Assembly (NCBI GenBank): GCA_024281825.1 | Contig: JAMWZY010000009.1 | Coordinates: 49,451-113,450, forward strand | Direction: 5' to 3' | Origin: Nitrosomonas sp. | Lineage (GTDB): Bacteria > Pseudomonadota > Gammaproteobacteria > Burkholderiales > Nitrosomonadaceae | DNA: 64,000 nucleotides | Notes under the pieces: model-generated | The model's database searches: none | What the model saw: the letters and a program-made list of their open reading frames with translations, nothing else | What the model was told of the DNA's origin: nothing | Part shown: positions 1 through 8,424 of the stretch, in pieces | Layout: every line of letters begins with the position of its first letter | How positions within the stretch are numbered: position 1 is the stretch's first letter | Made by a program: the position numbers and the translations under genes

Positions 1-431
1 TGCCCAGGAGCACTTTGAAGTTGTGTAACTTTCGCCAATTGATCCTGAGGTAATAAACCTCGCGTATCTCCAATGACAAGATACATAGAAACTGCAGCCA
101 AAGGCAAAGCGGTTACAATAATGATGGCAGTGGCGATACTATGTAATTTATTGCTTTTTCTAATAAAAATGGTTCCATCACTATCAGGGATATCTTGCAA
201 CATTCGTTGCTGAAGTTCTTGTTTACTTTTATTATATTGTTCCTGTGTAAGAATATCATTGAGTAAATCTCTATCAAGTTCGGCCAGTTGATCACGATAA
301 ACAGAAATATTTAATGCATCATGCTCAAGATGGCTATATTTCTCATCTCTATTCCTTAATAAGGTTGGAACAACAAATAATAATGCGACAACAATAAAAA
401 TACCCGCAATAATCCAAAATGACGTCGTCAT
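1..431 (-). CDS. ccmI: CcmI, c-type cytochrome biogenesis protein (partial, 3' end beyond window)
   Basis: Reading the minus strand from an ATG at 431 gives an open frame that runs off the window edge after about 143 codons. The protein opens with a membrane segment (residues about 5-23). It is followed by a charged region with the CcmI-typical sequence VYRDQLAELDRDLLND, then a second hydrophobic segment around residues 105-125. CcmI is the apocytochrome c chaperone that works with the CcmF-CcmH haem lyase on the periplasmic side of the inner membrane. The start lies 5 bp after the ccmH stop, so the two are surely cotranscribed. The C-terminal TPR part is not in the window. The family call is confident; completeness cannot be judged. 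Confidence 0.9.
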   Translation of the reverse strand, partial: MTTSFWIIAGIFIVVALLFVVPTLLRNRDEKYSHLEHDALNISVYRDQLAELDRDLLNDILTQEQYNKSKQELQQRMLQDIPDSDGTIFIRKSNKLHSIATAIIIVTALPLAAVSMYLVIGDTRGLLPQDQLAKVTQLQSAPG

Positions 432-436
432 GCAAT

Positions 437-955
437 TTACCTTTTTTTCTCACCAAGCAACACTTCAGCTTTTTTTTGTTCTGCTTCAGATAATGGAATT
501 TCTACGATTTGTTCTCTCCGACGTTTCAAATAAGTCAAAAGTGAAACAAATCCAATCATAAACAACAAGATAGGGCCAAACCATAACAGTATTGTAGTTG
601 GCTTGACCGGGGGATTGTAAAGTACAAAATCTCCATAACGATCAACTAGAAATTGAATAATTTCTTCATCACTTTTATTTTCTTTGATTTTCTGTCTAAT
701 CTCACGGCGCATGTCATTGGAAAAATCTGCGCGTGAATCTGCAATGGATTCATTCTGGCAAACCAAGCAGCGTAAATCCATTGTAAGAGCCAGCATTCTT
801 TTTTCGATTTCTGGGTCCTCTGCTACAGGCACAGCTTCTTTTGACCAACTCAACGTGGGTGCTATTATCAGTATCAAAAAAGCAAATAACAACCATACTT
901 TGATACGATTCAACTGAGGTACTTTAAGGCAAGGAAAACAATTATCTTTAAACAT
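437..955 (-). CDS. ccmH: CcmH, thioredoxin-like apocytochrome c reductase subunit
   Basis: This is a 172-residue protein with an N-terminal hydrophobic signal segment (about 20-37), the diagnostic LRCLVCQ motif (Cys63 and Cys66) and a single C-terminal membrane helix (about 120-143) followed by a basic tail. CcmH is thought to keep the CXXCH cysteines of apocytochrome c reduced and to present them to the CcmF haem lyase in the periplasm. Its length fits the short form, with CcmI encoded separately, unlike the fused E. coli CcmH. It starts 9 bp after ccmG ends and stops 5 bp before ccmI. Two extra cysteines (Cys6, Cys9) precede the signal segment; an internal start without them cannot be excluded. 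Confidence 0.95.
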   Translation of the reverse strand: MFKDNCFPCLKVPQLNRIKVWLLFAFLILIIAPTLSWSKEAVPVAEDPEIEKRMLALTMDLRCLVCQNESIADSRADFSNDMRREIRQKIKENKSDEEIIQFLVDRYGDFVLYNPPVKPTTILLWFGPILLFMIGFVSLLTYLKRRREQIVEIPLSEAEQKKAEVLLGEKKR

Positions 956-964
956 ATTTCCCTA

Positions 965-1495
965 CTAAACTTGTTTTTGTAATTCAATAATCAAGGGAAC
1001 GATCGTTTTTTCTAAGGAATCAACCGTCACTGGACCAATCTGTTTATGTCTAATAATCCCTTTTTTATCAATAATATAAGTCTCAGGAACACCATACACA
1101 CCAAAATCAATGCCAACTTTTCCGTCAGCATCAACAATGCTTACAGCATAGGGATCACCGTAGCGTGTTAACCATTGCATTGCCGTGGTACGCTCATCTT
1201 TGTAATTAAGACCGTAGATAGGCACAATGCCAGATTTCGCTAACTCTACTAACAAGGGATGTTCATCACGGCAGGAAACGCACCAAGAGGCCCATACATT
1301 CAGTAACCAAACTTTTCCAAGATTATCGGTTGATGAAAGAATCTTCTCTGGTTCATGTAAATGATTTAATTGAAATATCGGTGCAGGCTTATCAATCAAT
1401 GGAGAAGGTACTTGGCGTGGATTAAGTGTTAAACCAACCAGTAAAAAAGCCGCCAGTACTATGAAGGCGAATAACGGAATCAAATACCGCATCAT
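965..1495 (-). CDS. ccmG: CcmG/DsbE, periplasmic thiol:disulfide interchange protein
   Basis: This 176-residue membrane-anchored thioredoxin-fold protein has an N-terminal anchor at about residues 4-24. The active site is WASWCVSCRDEHP (Cys72, Cys75), and a cis-proline segment GVYGVPETYII is also present. The extended acidic and Pro context after the CXXC is typical of CcmG/ResA rather than general thioredoxins. It passes electrons from DsbD to CcmH or apocytochrome c during haem ligation. The ATG at 1495 overlaps the ccmF stop codon by 4 nt (ATGA), indicating translational coupling. A second ATG follows immediately and either could be used. Confidence 0.96.
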   Translation of the reverse strand: MMRYLIPLFAFIVLAAFLLVGLTLNPRQVPSPLIDKPAPIFQLNHLHEPEKILSSTDNLGKVWLLNVWASWCVSCRDEHPLLVELAKSGIVPIYGLNYKDERTTAMQWLTRYGDPYAVSIVDADGKVGIDFGVYGVPETYIIDKKGIIRHKQIGPVTVDSLEKTIVPLIIELQKQV

Positions 1496-3561
1496 GGTTC
1501 TTGGCTCTCCGCAGTTAATGCAGTACGCGTAATAGCGTTAGTCGTAATAGGCGCTGGGGCAGATGTATCTGTTAATGGTTTCAGACTACCGACTCCAATA
1601 TCTTTAACAGCAACTGTATCTTTTTTATTGATCTTTAATCGATAACGACGATCCGTAATGGATAAAATTCCACCAAAAGCCATCAGTATGCATCCAAACC
1701 AGATCCAATCCACAAAAGGTTTATGATACACACGTACCACCCATGCATTATTTTCCAGGGGCTCACCCATGGCTACATATAAATCACGGAATAATCCCGT
1801 ATCAATCGCAGCTTCCGTCATTGCCATTCCCGATGCATTATAAGTACGTTTCTCAGGATTCAATGTACGATAAACTTGATCGCCTTTGAATACTGTAATA
1901 TCACCCATGACTGACTTGTAGTTGGGGCCTGGAGCATCGCTAACACCATTGAACTGAAAAGTATAACCACCGACCGTAACCTTGCTTCCAATTTCCATTC
2001 GAACATCTTTTTCGGTCTCATAACCATTCACCAATGTCACACCGATAATGAAAACGGCCACCCCCAAGTGCGCAGAGTGCATTCCATAATAACTTCCGGA
2101 CTGGCGAGCTAGCTTAGAAAAAATATTGCCTTGACCACTATTGCTTATGCGGTGCTTCAAATTAACCGCCACACAAACAATTATCCAAAATGCCAATAAC
2201 ATACCAAAACTGACTAATGGCTTCCATTCACCCATGAGATAAGGTGTAATCAAAGCGGAAACAACACTTACAACGAAGGCCCAACGTAACCGAACCACTA
2301 AAGTCGGCAAACTCATTTGCTTCCAGCGCGCGATTGGACCAATACCAATCAAAAAAATCGCTGGCGTCATAACGGGCACAAACACCGCTTCAAAATAAGG
2401 AGGGCCAACCGATAACTTTCCCAAACCCAACGCATCAATAATTAACGGGTACAGCGTACCCAATAGAACGCTACCTGCCGCCACTAAAAGTAACAAGTTA
2501 TTAGCCAGCAATAACGATTCACGAGAAAGCAAATCAAACTTTCCACCCATTCCAACTTTTGGGGCACGCCAGGCAAACAGTATCAATGATGCACTAATAA
2601 CAACTACTAAAAATACAAGAATAAAAATACCACGTGCAGGATCTGTTGCAAAAGCATGAACTGAAGTCAAAACACCTGAACGAACCAGAAATGTACCCAG
2701 CAAACTTAATCCAAAGGCACAGATCGCTAATAATACCGTCCAGCTTTTAAAGCTTCCCCTTTTTTCGGTCACAGCCAATGAATGCAATAGTGCGGTACCT
2801 ACAAGCCATGGCATAAACGACGCATTTTCCACTGGATCCCAAAACCACCAACCACCCCAGCCTAATTCATAATAGGCCCACCAGCTACCCATCATAATAC
2901 CGGTTGTTAGGAAGACCCAAGCCACAATCGTCCAAGGACGAGACCACCGCGCCCAAGTTGCATCCAGTTTTCCACTCAGTAATGCTGCAATGGCAAATGC
3001 AAATGCAATTGAAAAGCCGACATAACCCATGTATAACATTGGCGGATGCACAACCATACCGATATCTTGTAATAATGGATTCAAATCATTGCCTTCTATA
3101 GCCGCTGGCAATAGGCGGTCAAACGGATTAGAAGTAAATAATAGAAATGCCAAAAAACCTACACTGATCAAGCCCAAAACACCAATAACACGAGCGACAA
3201 TATCATCGGGTAGTTGTTTACTAAACACACTCACTGCAACCGACCATGTAGCTAACATCAATACCCATAACAGCAACGAACCCTCATGAGAACCCCAAGT
3301 AGCAGCTAGACGAAAATGAAAAGGTAACTCAGAGTTTGAATTTCTCGCCACATTCATAACTGAAAAATCACTAGTAACGAAAGAATAGGCCAGACATGAA
3401 AAAGCCAAAAAAATAAAAACGAACTGCCCTTGTACAACAGGTCGAGCAATCACCATCCAGGATGGAATACCGCGCGCTGCGCCAATGAGAGGCAATGTTC
3501 CTTGGGTAAGCGCTAAAAGAAGCGCGAGAATTAAACAAAAATTACCGATTTCTGGAATCAT
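1492..3561 (-). CDS. ccmF: CcmF, cytochrome c haem lyase membrane subunit
   Basis: This is a 689-residue polytopic inner-membrane protein. The tryptophan-rich WWD signature appears as GWGGWWFWDPVENASFMPW, the site that positions holo-CcmE haem. A second family landmark near the N-terminus is LPFHFRLAATWGSHEGSLLLW. The periplasmic domain near the C-terminus carries SVMGDITVFKGDQVYRTLNPEKRTY, also typical of CcmF. The protein transfers haem from CcmE to the apocytochrome CXXCH motif. Its length is close to the usual 640-690 residues. It overlaps ccmG by 4 nt and lies about 130 bp after ccmE, a slightly larger gap than elsewhere in this operon. Confidence 0.97.
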   Translation of the reverse strand: MIPEIGNFCLILALLLALTQGTLPLIGAARGIPSWMVIARPVVQGQFVFIFLAFSCLAYSFVTSDFSVMNVARNSNSELPFHFRLAATWGSHEGSLLLWVLMLATWSVAVSVFSKQLPDDIVARVIGVLGLISVGFLAFLLFTSNPFDRLLPAAIEGNDLNPLLQDIGMVVHPPMLYMGYVGFSIAFAFAIAALLSGKLDATWARWSRPWTIVAWVFLTTGIMMGSWWAYYELGWGGWWFWDPVENASFMPWLVGTALLHSLAVTEKRGSFKSWTVLLAICAFGLSLLGTFLVRSGVLTSVHAFATDPARGIFILVFLVVVISASLILFAWRAPKVGMGGKFDLLSRESLLLANNLLLLVAAGSVLLGTLYPLIIDALGLGKLSVGPPYFEAVFVPVMTPAIFLIGIGPIARWKQMSLPTLVVRLRWAFVVSVVSALITPYLMGEWKPLVSFGMLLAFWIIVCVAVNLKHRISNSGQGNIFSKLARQSGSYYGMHSAHLGVAVFIIGVTLVNGYETEKDVRMEIGSKVTVGGYTFQFNGVSDAPGPNYKSVMGDITVFKGDQVYRTLNPEKRTYNASGMAMTEAAIDTGLFRDLYVAMGEPLENNAWVVRVYHKPFVDWIWFGCILMAFGGILSITDRRYRLKINKKDTVAVKDIGVGSLKPLTDTSAPAPITTNAITRTALTAESQEP

Positions 3562-3693
3562 AATAAGCTGGATGTCTATAAGTAGTTGTTAATGACAATT
3601 CTGAATGCGACTATGAGGCTATACTTTAATTGATAAACCTGTAAAACGATTTAAATGAACTAGATATTATAATAGTTCTGCTTAATATCTAAT

Positions 3694-4143
3694 CTACTCC
3701 GACAATGATGCTTTCTGTGCCTTCGCAGCTCTTTCTAGAGCTTCTGCAGCTTCAGGTGGCATGTAGTTTTCATCGTGTTTGGCTAATACTTCATCAGCCT
3801 CAAAAATTCCTCTATCAGACATCTTTCCTTGCGCGACAACGCCTTTTCCTTCCTTAAACAAATCAGGAAGTATGCCTGTGTATACTACGGGAATAGTATG
3901 GCTAGTATCAGTAACTGAAAAATGTACTGTGGTACTTGTATCTTCACGCTGCACACTTCCTTCTGTTACCAATCCACCAATTCTGAAGCTTTTACCTATG
4001 GGTACTTCTTTTGCAGCCACTTGAGTAGGGCTGAAGAAAAAAACCAAATTACTTTGAAATGCATTGAGTACCAAAACGGAAGCAACACCTAACGCACCTA
4101 CACCCGCAACAATCATTGCCAATTTTTTATGACGTGGTTTCAT
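3694..4143 (-). CDS. ccmE: CcmE, periplasmic haem chaperone
   Basis: This 149-residue protein has an N-terminal anchor (about residues 8-28) and an OB-fold domain. The haem-binding motif is [10 protein letters not shown], in which His123 is the residue that binds haem covalently and Tyr127 is the conserved axial residue. The HDENY form is the common proteobacterial one. CcmE receives haem from CcmABCD and delivers it to CcmF. The ATG at 4143 overlaps the end of ccmD by 17 bp, so the two genes are translated as part of one operon. The Ala/Lys/Glu-rich C-terminal tail is normal for the family. Confidence 0.96.
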   Translation of the reverse strand: MKPRHKKLAMIVAGVGALGVASVLVLNAFQSNLVFFFSPTQVAAKEVPIGKSFRIGGLVTEGSVQREDTSTTVHFSVTDTSHTIPVVYTGILPDLFKEGKGVVAQGKMSDRGIFEADEVLAKHDENYMPPEAAEALERAAKAQKASLSE

Positions 4144-4324
4144 TTATATCTCTTTTTTTATCTAAGCCACTGGTGTGACCGTATTGTTTTTCTAAAGTTC
4201 GGCGGCGATTTGAAATCAACAGAATTTCACCGATGATACAAATCAATGTCATTGCATAAGAACCCCAGACATAAAATCCATACCCCCCCATAGAAAGAAA
4301 CTCTGACAAGCTAGACCAATTCAT
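4127..4324 (-). CDS. ccmD: CcmD, small membrane protein of haem export
   Basis: This is a 65-residue protein with one membrane helix (about residues 14-38) followed by a basic segment. It opens with the family-typical [18 protein letters not shown]. CcmD stabilises the CcmC-CcmE haem complex and promotes release of holo-CcmE from CcmABC. Its ATG shares one base with the ccmC stop (TAATG), and its 3' end overlaps ccmE. Identification rests on the short length, the GGYGxYVW motif and its position between ccmC and ccmE. Confidence 0.93.
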   Translation of the reverse strand: MNWSSLSEFLSMGGYGFYVWGSYAMTLICIIGEILLISNRRRTLEKQYGHTSGLDKKRDINETTS

Positions 4325-5067
4325 TACACCACTCCTTCTTTTTGCAGTTCAGCTACCCAAGCCGTATGACTTTCTCGTTCGAGAATGATAATACGTACGC
4401 GCTTCAATATCACCGCAATAGAATACATCCAGCTTGCAAATACCATGATAAGCATTCCCATCAACATCGTTGATGCCATCGCTGGTGCTTGGTTAACGCT
4501 GACAGAGGCACCTTGGTGTAAGGTATTCCACCACTGTACCGAGAAATAAATAATTGGAATATTCACTACCCCCACCAATGCGATAATCGCGCCAGCCTTA
4601 TCAGCACGACGTGGATCATCGATCGCAGCCTGCAACGACATAAAACCAATATATAAAAATAATAAGATCAATTCAGAAGTCAGACGCGCATCCCACACCC
4701 ACCAAGTTCCCCACATTGGCTTACCCCACAATGATCCGGTCCAAAGCGCAAGAAAAGTAAACATCGCACCCGTTGGAGCAATTGCTGTAGCCATCATAGA
4801 AGAAAGCCGTGTATTAAAAGCCAAACCAAATCCTGCCCAACAAGCCATCACAACATAAAGAAACATAGACATCCACGCAGCAGGTACGTGAATAAAGATA
4901 ATCCGATAAGCTTCGCCTTGTTGAAAATCAGTCGGGGCAACAAAAAAACCAACATACAACCCCATTATCAGCAAGATAATCGCAGCAGCCGCAAACAAAG
5001 GAATCATCTTTCCCGCCAAAGAATAGAAACTTGCTGGAGAAGAGTACTTAAACCAATTAATTGCCAT
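4324..5067 (-). CDS. ccmC: CcmC, haem-handling membrane protein
   Basis: This is a 247-residue protein with six predicted membrane segments and the tryptophan-rich motif WGTWWVWDARLTSELILLF. Conserved His residues lie in FIHVPAAWMS and WWNTLHQGASV. CcmC binds haem on the periplasmic side and loads it onto CcmE. Length and motifs are standard. It is separated from ccmB by about 230 bp, the largest gap within the ccm cluster, in which I see no gene. A separate promoter for ccmCDEFGHI is possible but not demonstrated by the sequence. Confidence 0.96.
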   Translation of the reverse strand: MAINWFKYSSPASFYSLAGKMIPLFAAAAIILLIMGLYVGFFVAPTDFQQGEAYRIIFIHVPAAWMSMFLYVVMACWAGFGLAFNTRLSSMMATAIAPTGAMFTFLALWTGSLWGKPMWGTWWVWDARLTSELILLFLYIGFMSLQAAIDDPRRADKAGAIIALVGVVNIPIIYFSVQWWNTLHQGASVSVNQAPAMASTMLMGMLIMVFASWMYSIAVILKRVRIIILERESHTAWVAELQKEGVV

Positions 5068-5300
5068 AAAATAATATAAATTAGTAAATCACACTAGTTT
5101 GAATTTTATAATTCTTTTATAGAATGAGCGCAATATAAGAGTTTTGCTCATTACAGATTATTTTTCTTAACCTGTGATTTTATACTAAAAACAAGTAATG
5201 AAGAATTGCTTTCTATTTGCAAATGGAATTGATACGACAGTATATGTTATTTGCAACTAACGTTTAACAGGCACGCTACAAAAACATTTAATCATAAAAT

Positions 5301-5960
5301 TTATTCTAATGACACTCGCAAAGACCATGCCGCCACCCATGGCGCAAAAACCAGCGATACGAAAAAAAATGCGCCAATCAGTGATAAATGCGCAGCAAAA
5401 TCAACACCAGCCATATTAGCCTCAACCGCACCAGAACCAAAAATCAGTATCGGAATATATAAGGGCAGCACTAATAACGAGACTAATACTCCTCCCCCTC
5501 TAAGCCCTAATGTCAATGCAGCACCAATCGCACCAATCAAACTTAATACCGGAGTTCCAATTAACAACGAAATTACCAGAACAAATAATGCATCGCCCGG
5601 CAAGTCATATTGTATACCGAGTACAGGCGCCATCAATACCAATGGCAATCCTGTTACTAGCCAATGCGCTAAAGTTTTTCCCAACACCAGGAATGACAGC
5701 GACTGAGGAGATATCAACATTTGCTCCAACGTGCCATCCTGATAATCACTAGAGAACATTCGATTCAATGACAACATTGAAGCCAATAATGCTGCTACCC
5801 AAACCACTCCAGGAGCCATGGTCCTTAGCAAATTCATTTCCGGCCCGACGCTAAGCGGAAACAAACTCACAACAATAACGAAAAAAAATAACGTAATCAG
5901 TACATCTGATCGTCGACGAACTGCCAGTAAAAGATCTCTTTTTATAATCCACAAAAACAT
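5301..5960 (-). CDS. ccmB: CcmB, permease subunit of the CcmAB ABC complex
   Basis: This 219-residue protein has about six hydrophobic segments and the conserved N-terminal context IKRDLLLAVRRRSDVL. A central DGTLEQMLISPQS loop is also typical of CcmB. With CcmA it forms the ATP-driven unit that releases holo-CcmE from CcmC. It begins 4 bp after ccmA ends. Its length matches the family. No abnormality was seen apart from the long gap to ccmC downstream. Confidence 0.95.
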   Translation of the reverse strand: MFLWIIKRDLLLAVRRRSDVLITLFFFVIVVSLFPLSVGPEMNLLRTMAPGVVWVAALLASMLSLNRMFSSDYQDGTLEQMLISPQSLSFLVLGKTLAHWLVTGLPLVLMAPVLGIQYDLPGDALFVLVISLLIGTPVLSLIGAIGAALTLGLRGGGVLVSLLVLPLYIPILIFGSGAVEANMAGVDFAAHLSLIGAFFFVSLVFAPWVAAWSLRVSLE

Positions 5961-5964
5961 AGCA

Positions 5965-6579
5965 TCAAGATAATTGCAATTGAGTGATCAATGATGCATT
6001 AATGTCAATCTCTTGATGTGTCGTCATCACTACCATGCCATCTTGCTGCAGATGCCGCTCTAATATTTCTCTAAGAAGTTGAACTGCTGCCACATCCAAA
6101 GCTACAAATGGTTCATCCAAAACCCATAACGTTGTATTGCATGCCAGTAAACGCGCCAAGGCAACACGTCTCCGTTGACCTTGTGACAATACCTTAACCG
6201 GTAAATGTTCTCGACCGCCTAAGCCGATGGTATTAAGTACATTACTTGCATCATCAGAACTGATTTCAAATCCGGCCATTGCACTCGAGATGCATAAATT
6301 CTCGGTTACAGTTAAATCATCTTTTACACCAGCCAAATGACCGATATACGTAGTGCAAGCAAAATACTCTTCACTTAGCGTTCCAATAGAAACGCCATTC
6401 CAGCGAATTTCGCCTGAAGCAGGGAGTGACAATCCACACATCATACGCAACAGACTTGTCTTTCCACTGCCATTAGGGCCACTCACTTGCAGCAACCCAC
6501 CCATTTCAAGGGAGAAGTTAACACCCTTGAAGAGTTCCCGGTCACCGCGCACACATGCGACTTCGATTCCTTGCAACAC
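5965..6579 (-). CDS. ccmA: CcmA, ATPase subunit of the haem-chaperone release complex
   Basis: This is a 204-residue ABC ATPase. Walker A is GPNGSGKTS (Lys40), the signature is LSQGQRRRVALARLL, Walker B is LWVLDEPFVALD and the switch histidine lies in MTTHQE. CcmA energises release of holo-CcmE from CcmC rather than transporting haem itself. The frame appears to start with GTG at 6579, directly followed by a TTG codon, and no strong Shine-Dalgarno is seen, so the exact start is uncertain. It is the first gene of the ccm operon. The roughly 190 bp upstream should hold the promoter, but I could not assign it. Confidence 0.95.
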   Translation of the reverse strand: MLQGIEVACVRGDRELFKGVNFSLEMGGLLQVSGPNGSGKTSLLRMMCGLSLPASGEIRWNGVSIGTLSEEYFACTTYIGHLAGVKDDLTVTENLCISSAMAGFEISSDDASNVLNTIGLGGREHLPVKVLSQGQRRRVALARLLACNTTLWVLDEPFVALDVAAVQLLREILERHLQQDGMVVMTTHQEIDINASLITQLQLS

Positions 6580-6771
6580 GATTTATTTAGATGGGCAAAT
6601 AAGATAAAAGCTTGCGATTATAGCGTATTGATGATGCGAACGACATCTAAGTATCAAAAAACATAAACTAAGAGTTTATTTCATACTCAAAAAATCGCAA
6701 AATTATCGATAAGATAAAATCACTAGAGTAAACAGCCGGAATCGCCATATCCGGCATGCTTACAATCGATT

Positions 6772-7374
6772 TCAACTTGCAATCAAAGTTGACTCAATTT
6801 CTGCAAAGCTTTTGGCAACTTTGACGGGAATTGTAATTTTTCTGCCTAATTGCTTTTCTATTTGAGTCCAGGAAAAAATGCCACAAATTTTCGATAAGCC
6901 AATATGTGTAGTATTGTCTACCGCTAACGAATGCAAGCGACCGCTTTCATGCAAGCTCGCTATGATATTTCCTACACGTGCATGCTCAACGTCTTCGAGA
7001 GAAATAGCCTCTAGTTTATTCAGCGGCGTCATAATATCCATCACCAAAATTTCGTTATGTTTAATGCCACGTTGCTGAACAAAACGCATAGGTTTTTCAC
7101 CAAGAATATCGGTTGCGGTAATAATACCAACCAAAGATTCATCGTCATGCATTACGAGTAACGTACGAACACCACGCTGAATCATATAGATATTGGCCGT
7201 TTCCATTGAAGTTTCAGGTGAAATCACAGCTGCTTGTATTTTGCGTAAATCAGTCATCACTTCAAGCGCTGGCGATTCAAAAGTCACAGCAGTAGGCGGT
7301 GAAGGCCTAGAAATCTGCACAGCATCTAAGAAATACTGCATAGCAAGCGGTTTATAATCTTTCTCTAACAGCAT
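6772..7374 (-). CDS. CBS-domain protein, probable regulatory adenine-nucleotide sensor
   Basis: This protein of about 200 residues holds a tandem CBS pair. One repeat is around RGVRTLLVMHDDESLVGIIT, followed by TATDILGEKP. The second begins near VMDIMTPLNKLEAISLEDVE and ends in GRLHSLAVDNTTHIGLSKI. No other domain is present. Stand-alone CBS pairs usually bind AMP/ATP or SAM and regulate a partner, but the partner here is unknown. The open frame extends upstream to a TTG at 7398. The ATG at 7374 is preferred because an AAGGGG Shine-Dalgarno lies about 9 bases before it. The gene is monocistronic by spacing. Confidence 0.85.
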   Translation of the reverse strand: MLLEKDYKPLAMQYFLDAVQISRPSPPTAVTFESPALEVMTDLRKIQAAVISPETSMETANIYMIQRGVRTLLVMHDDESLVGIITATDILGEKPMRFVQQRGIKHNEILVMDIMTPLNKLEAISLEDVEHARVGNIIASLHESGRLHSLAVDNTTHIGLSKICGIFSWTQIEKQLGRKITIPVKVAKSFAEIESTLIAS

Positions 7375-7398
7375 AATACGCACCCCTTTCTCTATCAA

Positions 7399-8424
7399 TA
7401 AAAGTAAATCACTTATTTCAAAACAGAGGATCTATTGCGAGTAAGTGAATTAACACTTTACGCTGAAATTGAATTACATTCAATAACCTTATCAAAGACA
7501 AGGCTTCTATTAATTATAAACTACCATATCACTAGCTGTTAGTTTCATAGTGTACTAGATTGTAAGAATCTAGCGTTCTTTACTGAATTTGGAAAAATAC
7601 TTAAAAAACATACATAAATATACCTGTTTAATCTTATGGAACCGCCGGAAGATGTGGCAATTTAATCAAACCGAATCCTGAAAAAAGCAACGCAGTTGGT
7701 GTAACACTTCCACATCAACCGTCCAACAATTTATGGCGTACTGAAATGCACCAGACTCTAGGAATTTACTCCACATAATACTATGCCAATCTACTTGTTG
7801 TCTAAATGCAGACACAATCCACTTTTGACAGCACATCTCACATCTGTCTATCATAAAAATAGCTTTGAAGATGCACAGGTGAATTACGAGAAATTCACAT
7901 CCAAAGGAGAAGCAAAACTCAGTATCATTAACTATTCGTTTTCTACTGTAGAAAACGTACACACCCAAAACTAGGCTATCAATCGCTATCCGGAATTCGG
8001 GCGTATATTTTATAGAAAGGCTGATTAAAAAGCGTCTAGCCTTAGTTGAATATTACACTCATTTACGGTTATTTGTGTCGCTGTCATTATTACTGTAAAC
8101 AAGGTACATGGAATGAAATTAATTTGAATTAGTAAGGATAAATTAAAAATAACCCTAAAAGTAACCCTTTACCTAAAACTATCAATCTATTTCTAGTCGA
8201 CTATAATCAAATCGAAGAAATGATACATTGAAAAGAAATAAGAAAGACGAACCATTTGTTGCTGGTAATCATAAGATGGAGATTATACAAAAATTATTTT
8301 TTAGATTATCAACCAATTTAATATATTGTTATATTCAGGATTATTCTTGATTTTCTATAAAATCAATTTATGAAGTTATGTTAGTAAGCTAATGAATTAT
8401 ATTTAAACAAATACTATTCTTAAC
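7399..8424. other. Intergenic stretch of about 1 kb, no recognised gene
   Basis: This AT-rich stretch separates the CBS gene from the polysaccharide locus. It contains only short frames, for example about 100 codons on the minus strand at 7666-7968 and about 60 on the plus strand at 7783-7974. None has a family motif or a convincing ribosome-binding site. It presumably holds the promoters of the two divergent flanking genes. No transposase remnant could be recognised by eye. Confidence 0.6.

Noticed and set aside
5251-5706. A 151-codon plus-strand frame over ccmB
   Set aside because: Thr/Asn/Pro-rich composition typical of antisense reading; ccmB is certain.
7666-7974. Two overlapping short frames (about 100 codons minus, 60 codons plus) in the 1-kb gap
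   Set aside because: No family motif and no convincing ribosome-binding site on either strand; treated as chance frames.
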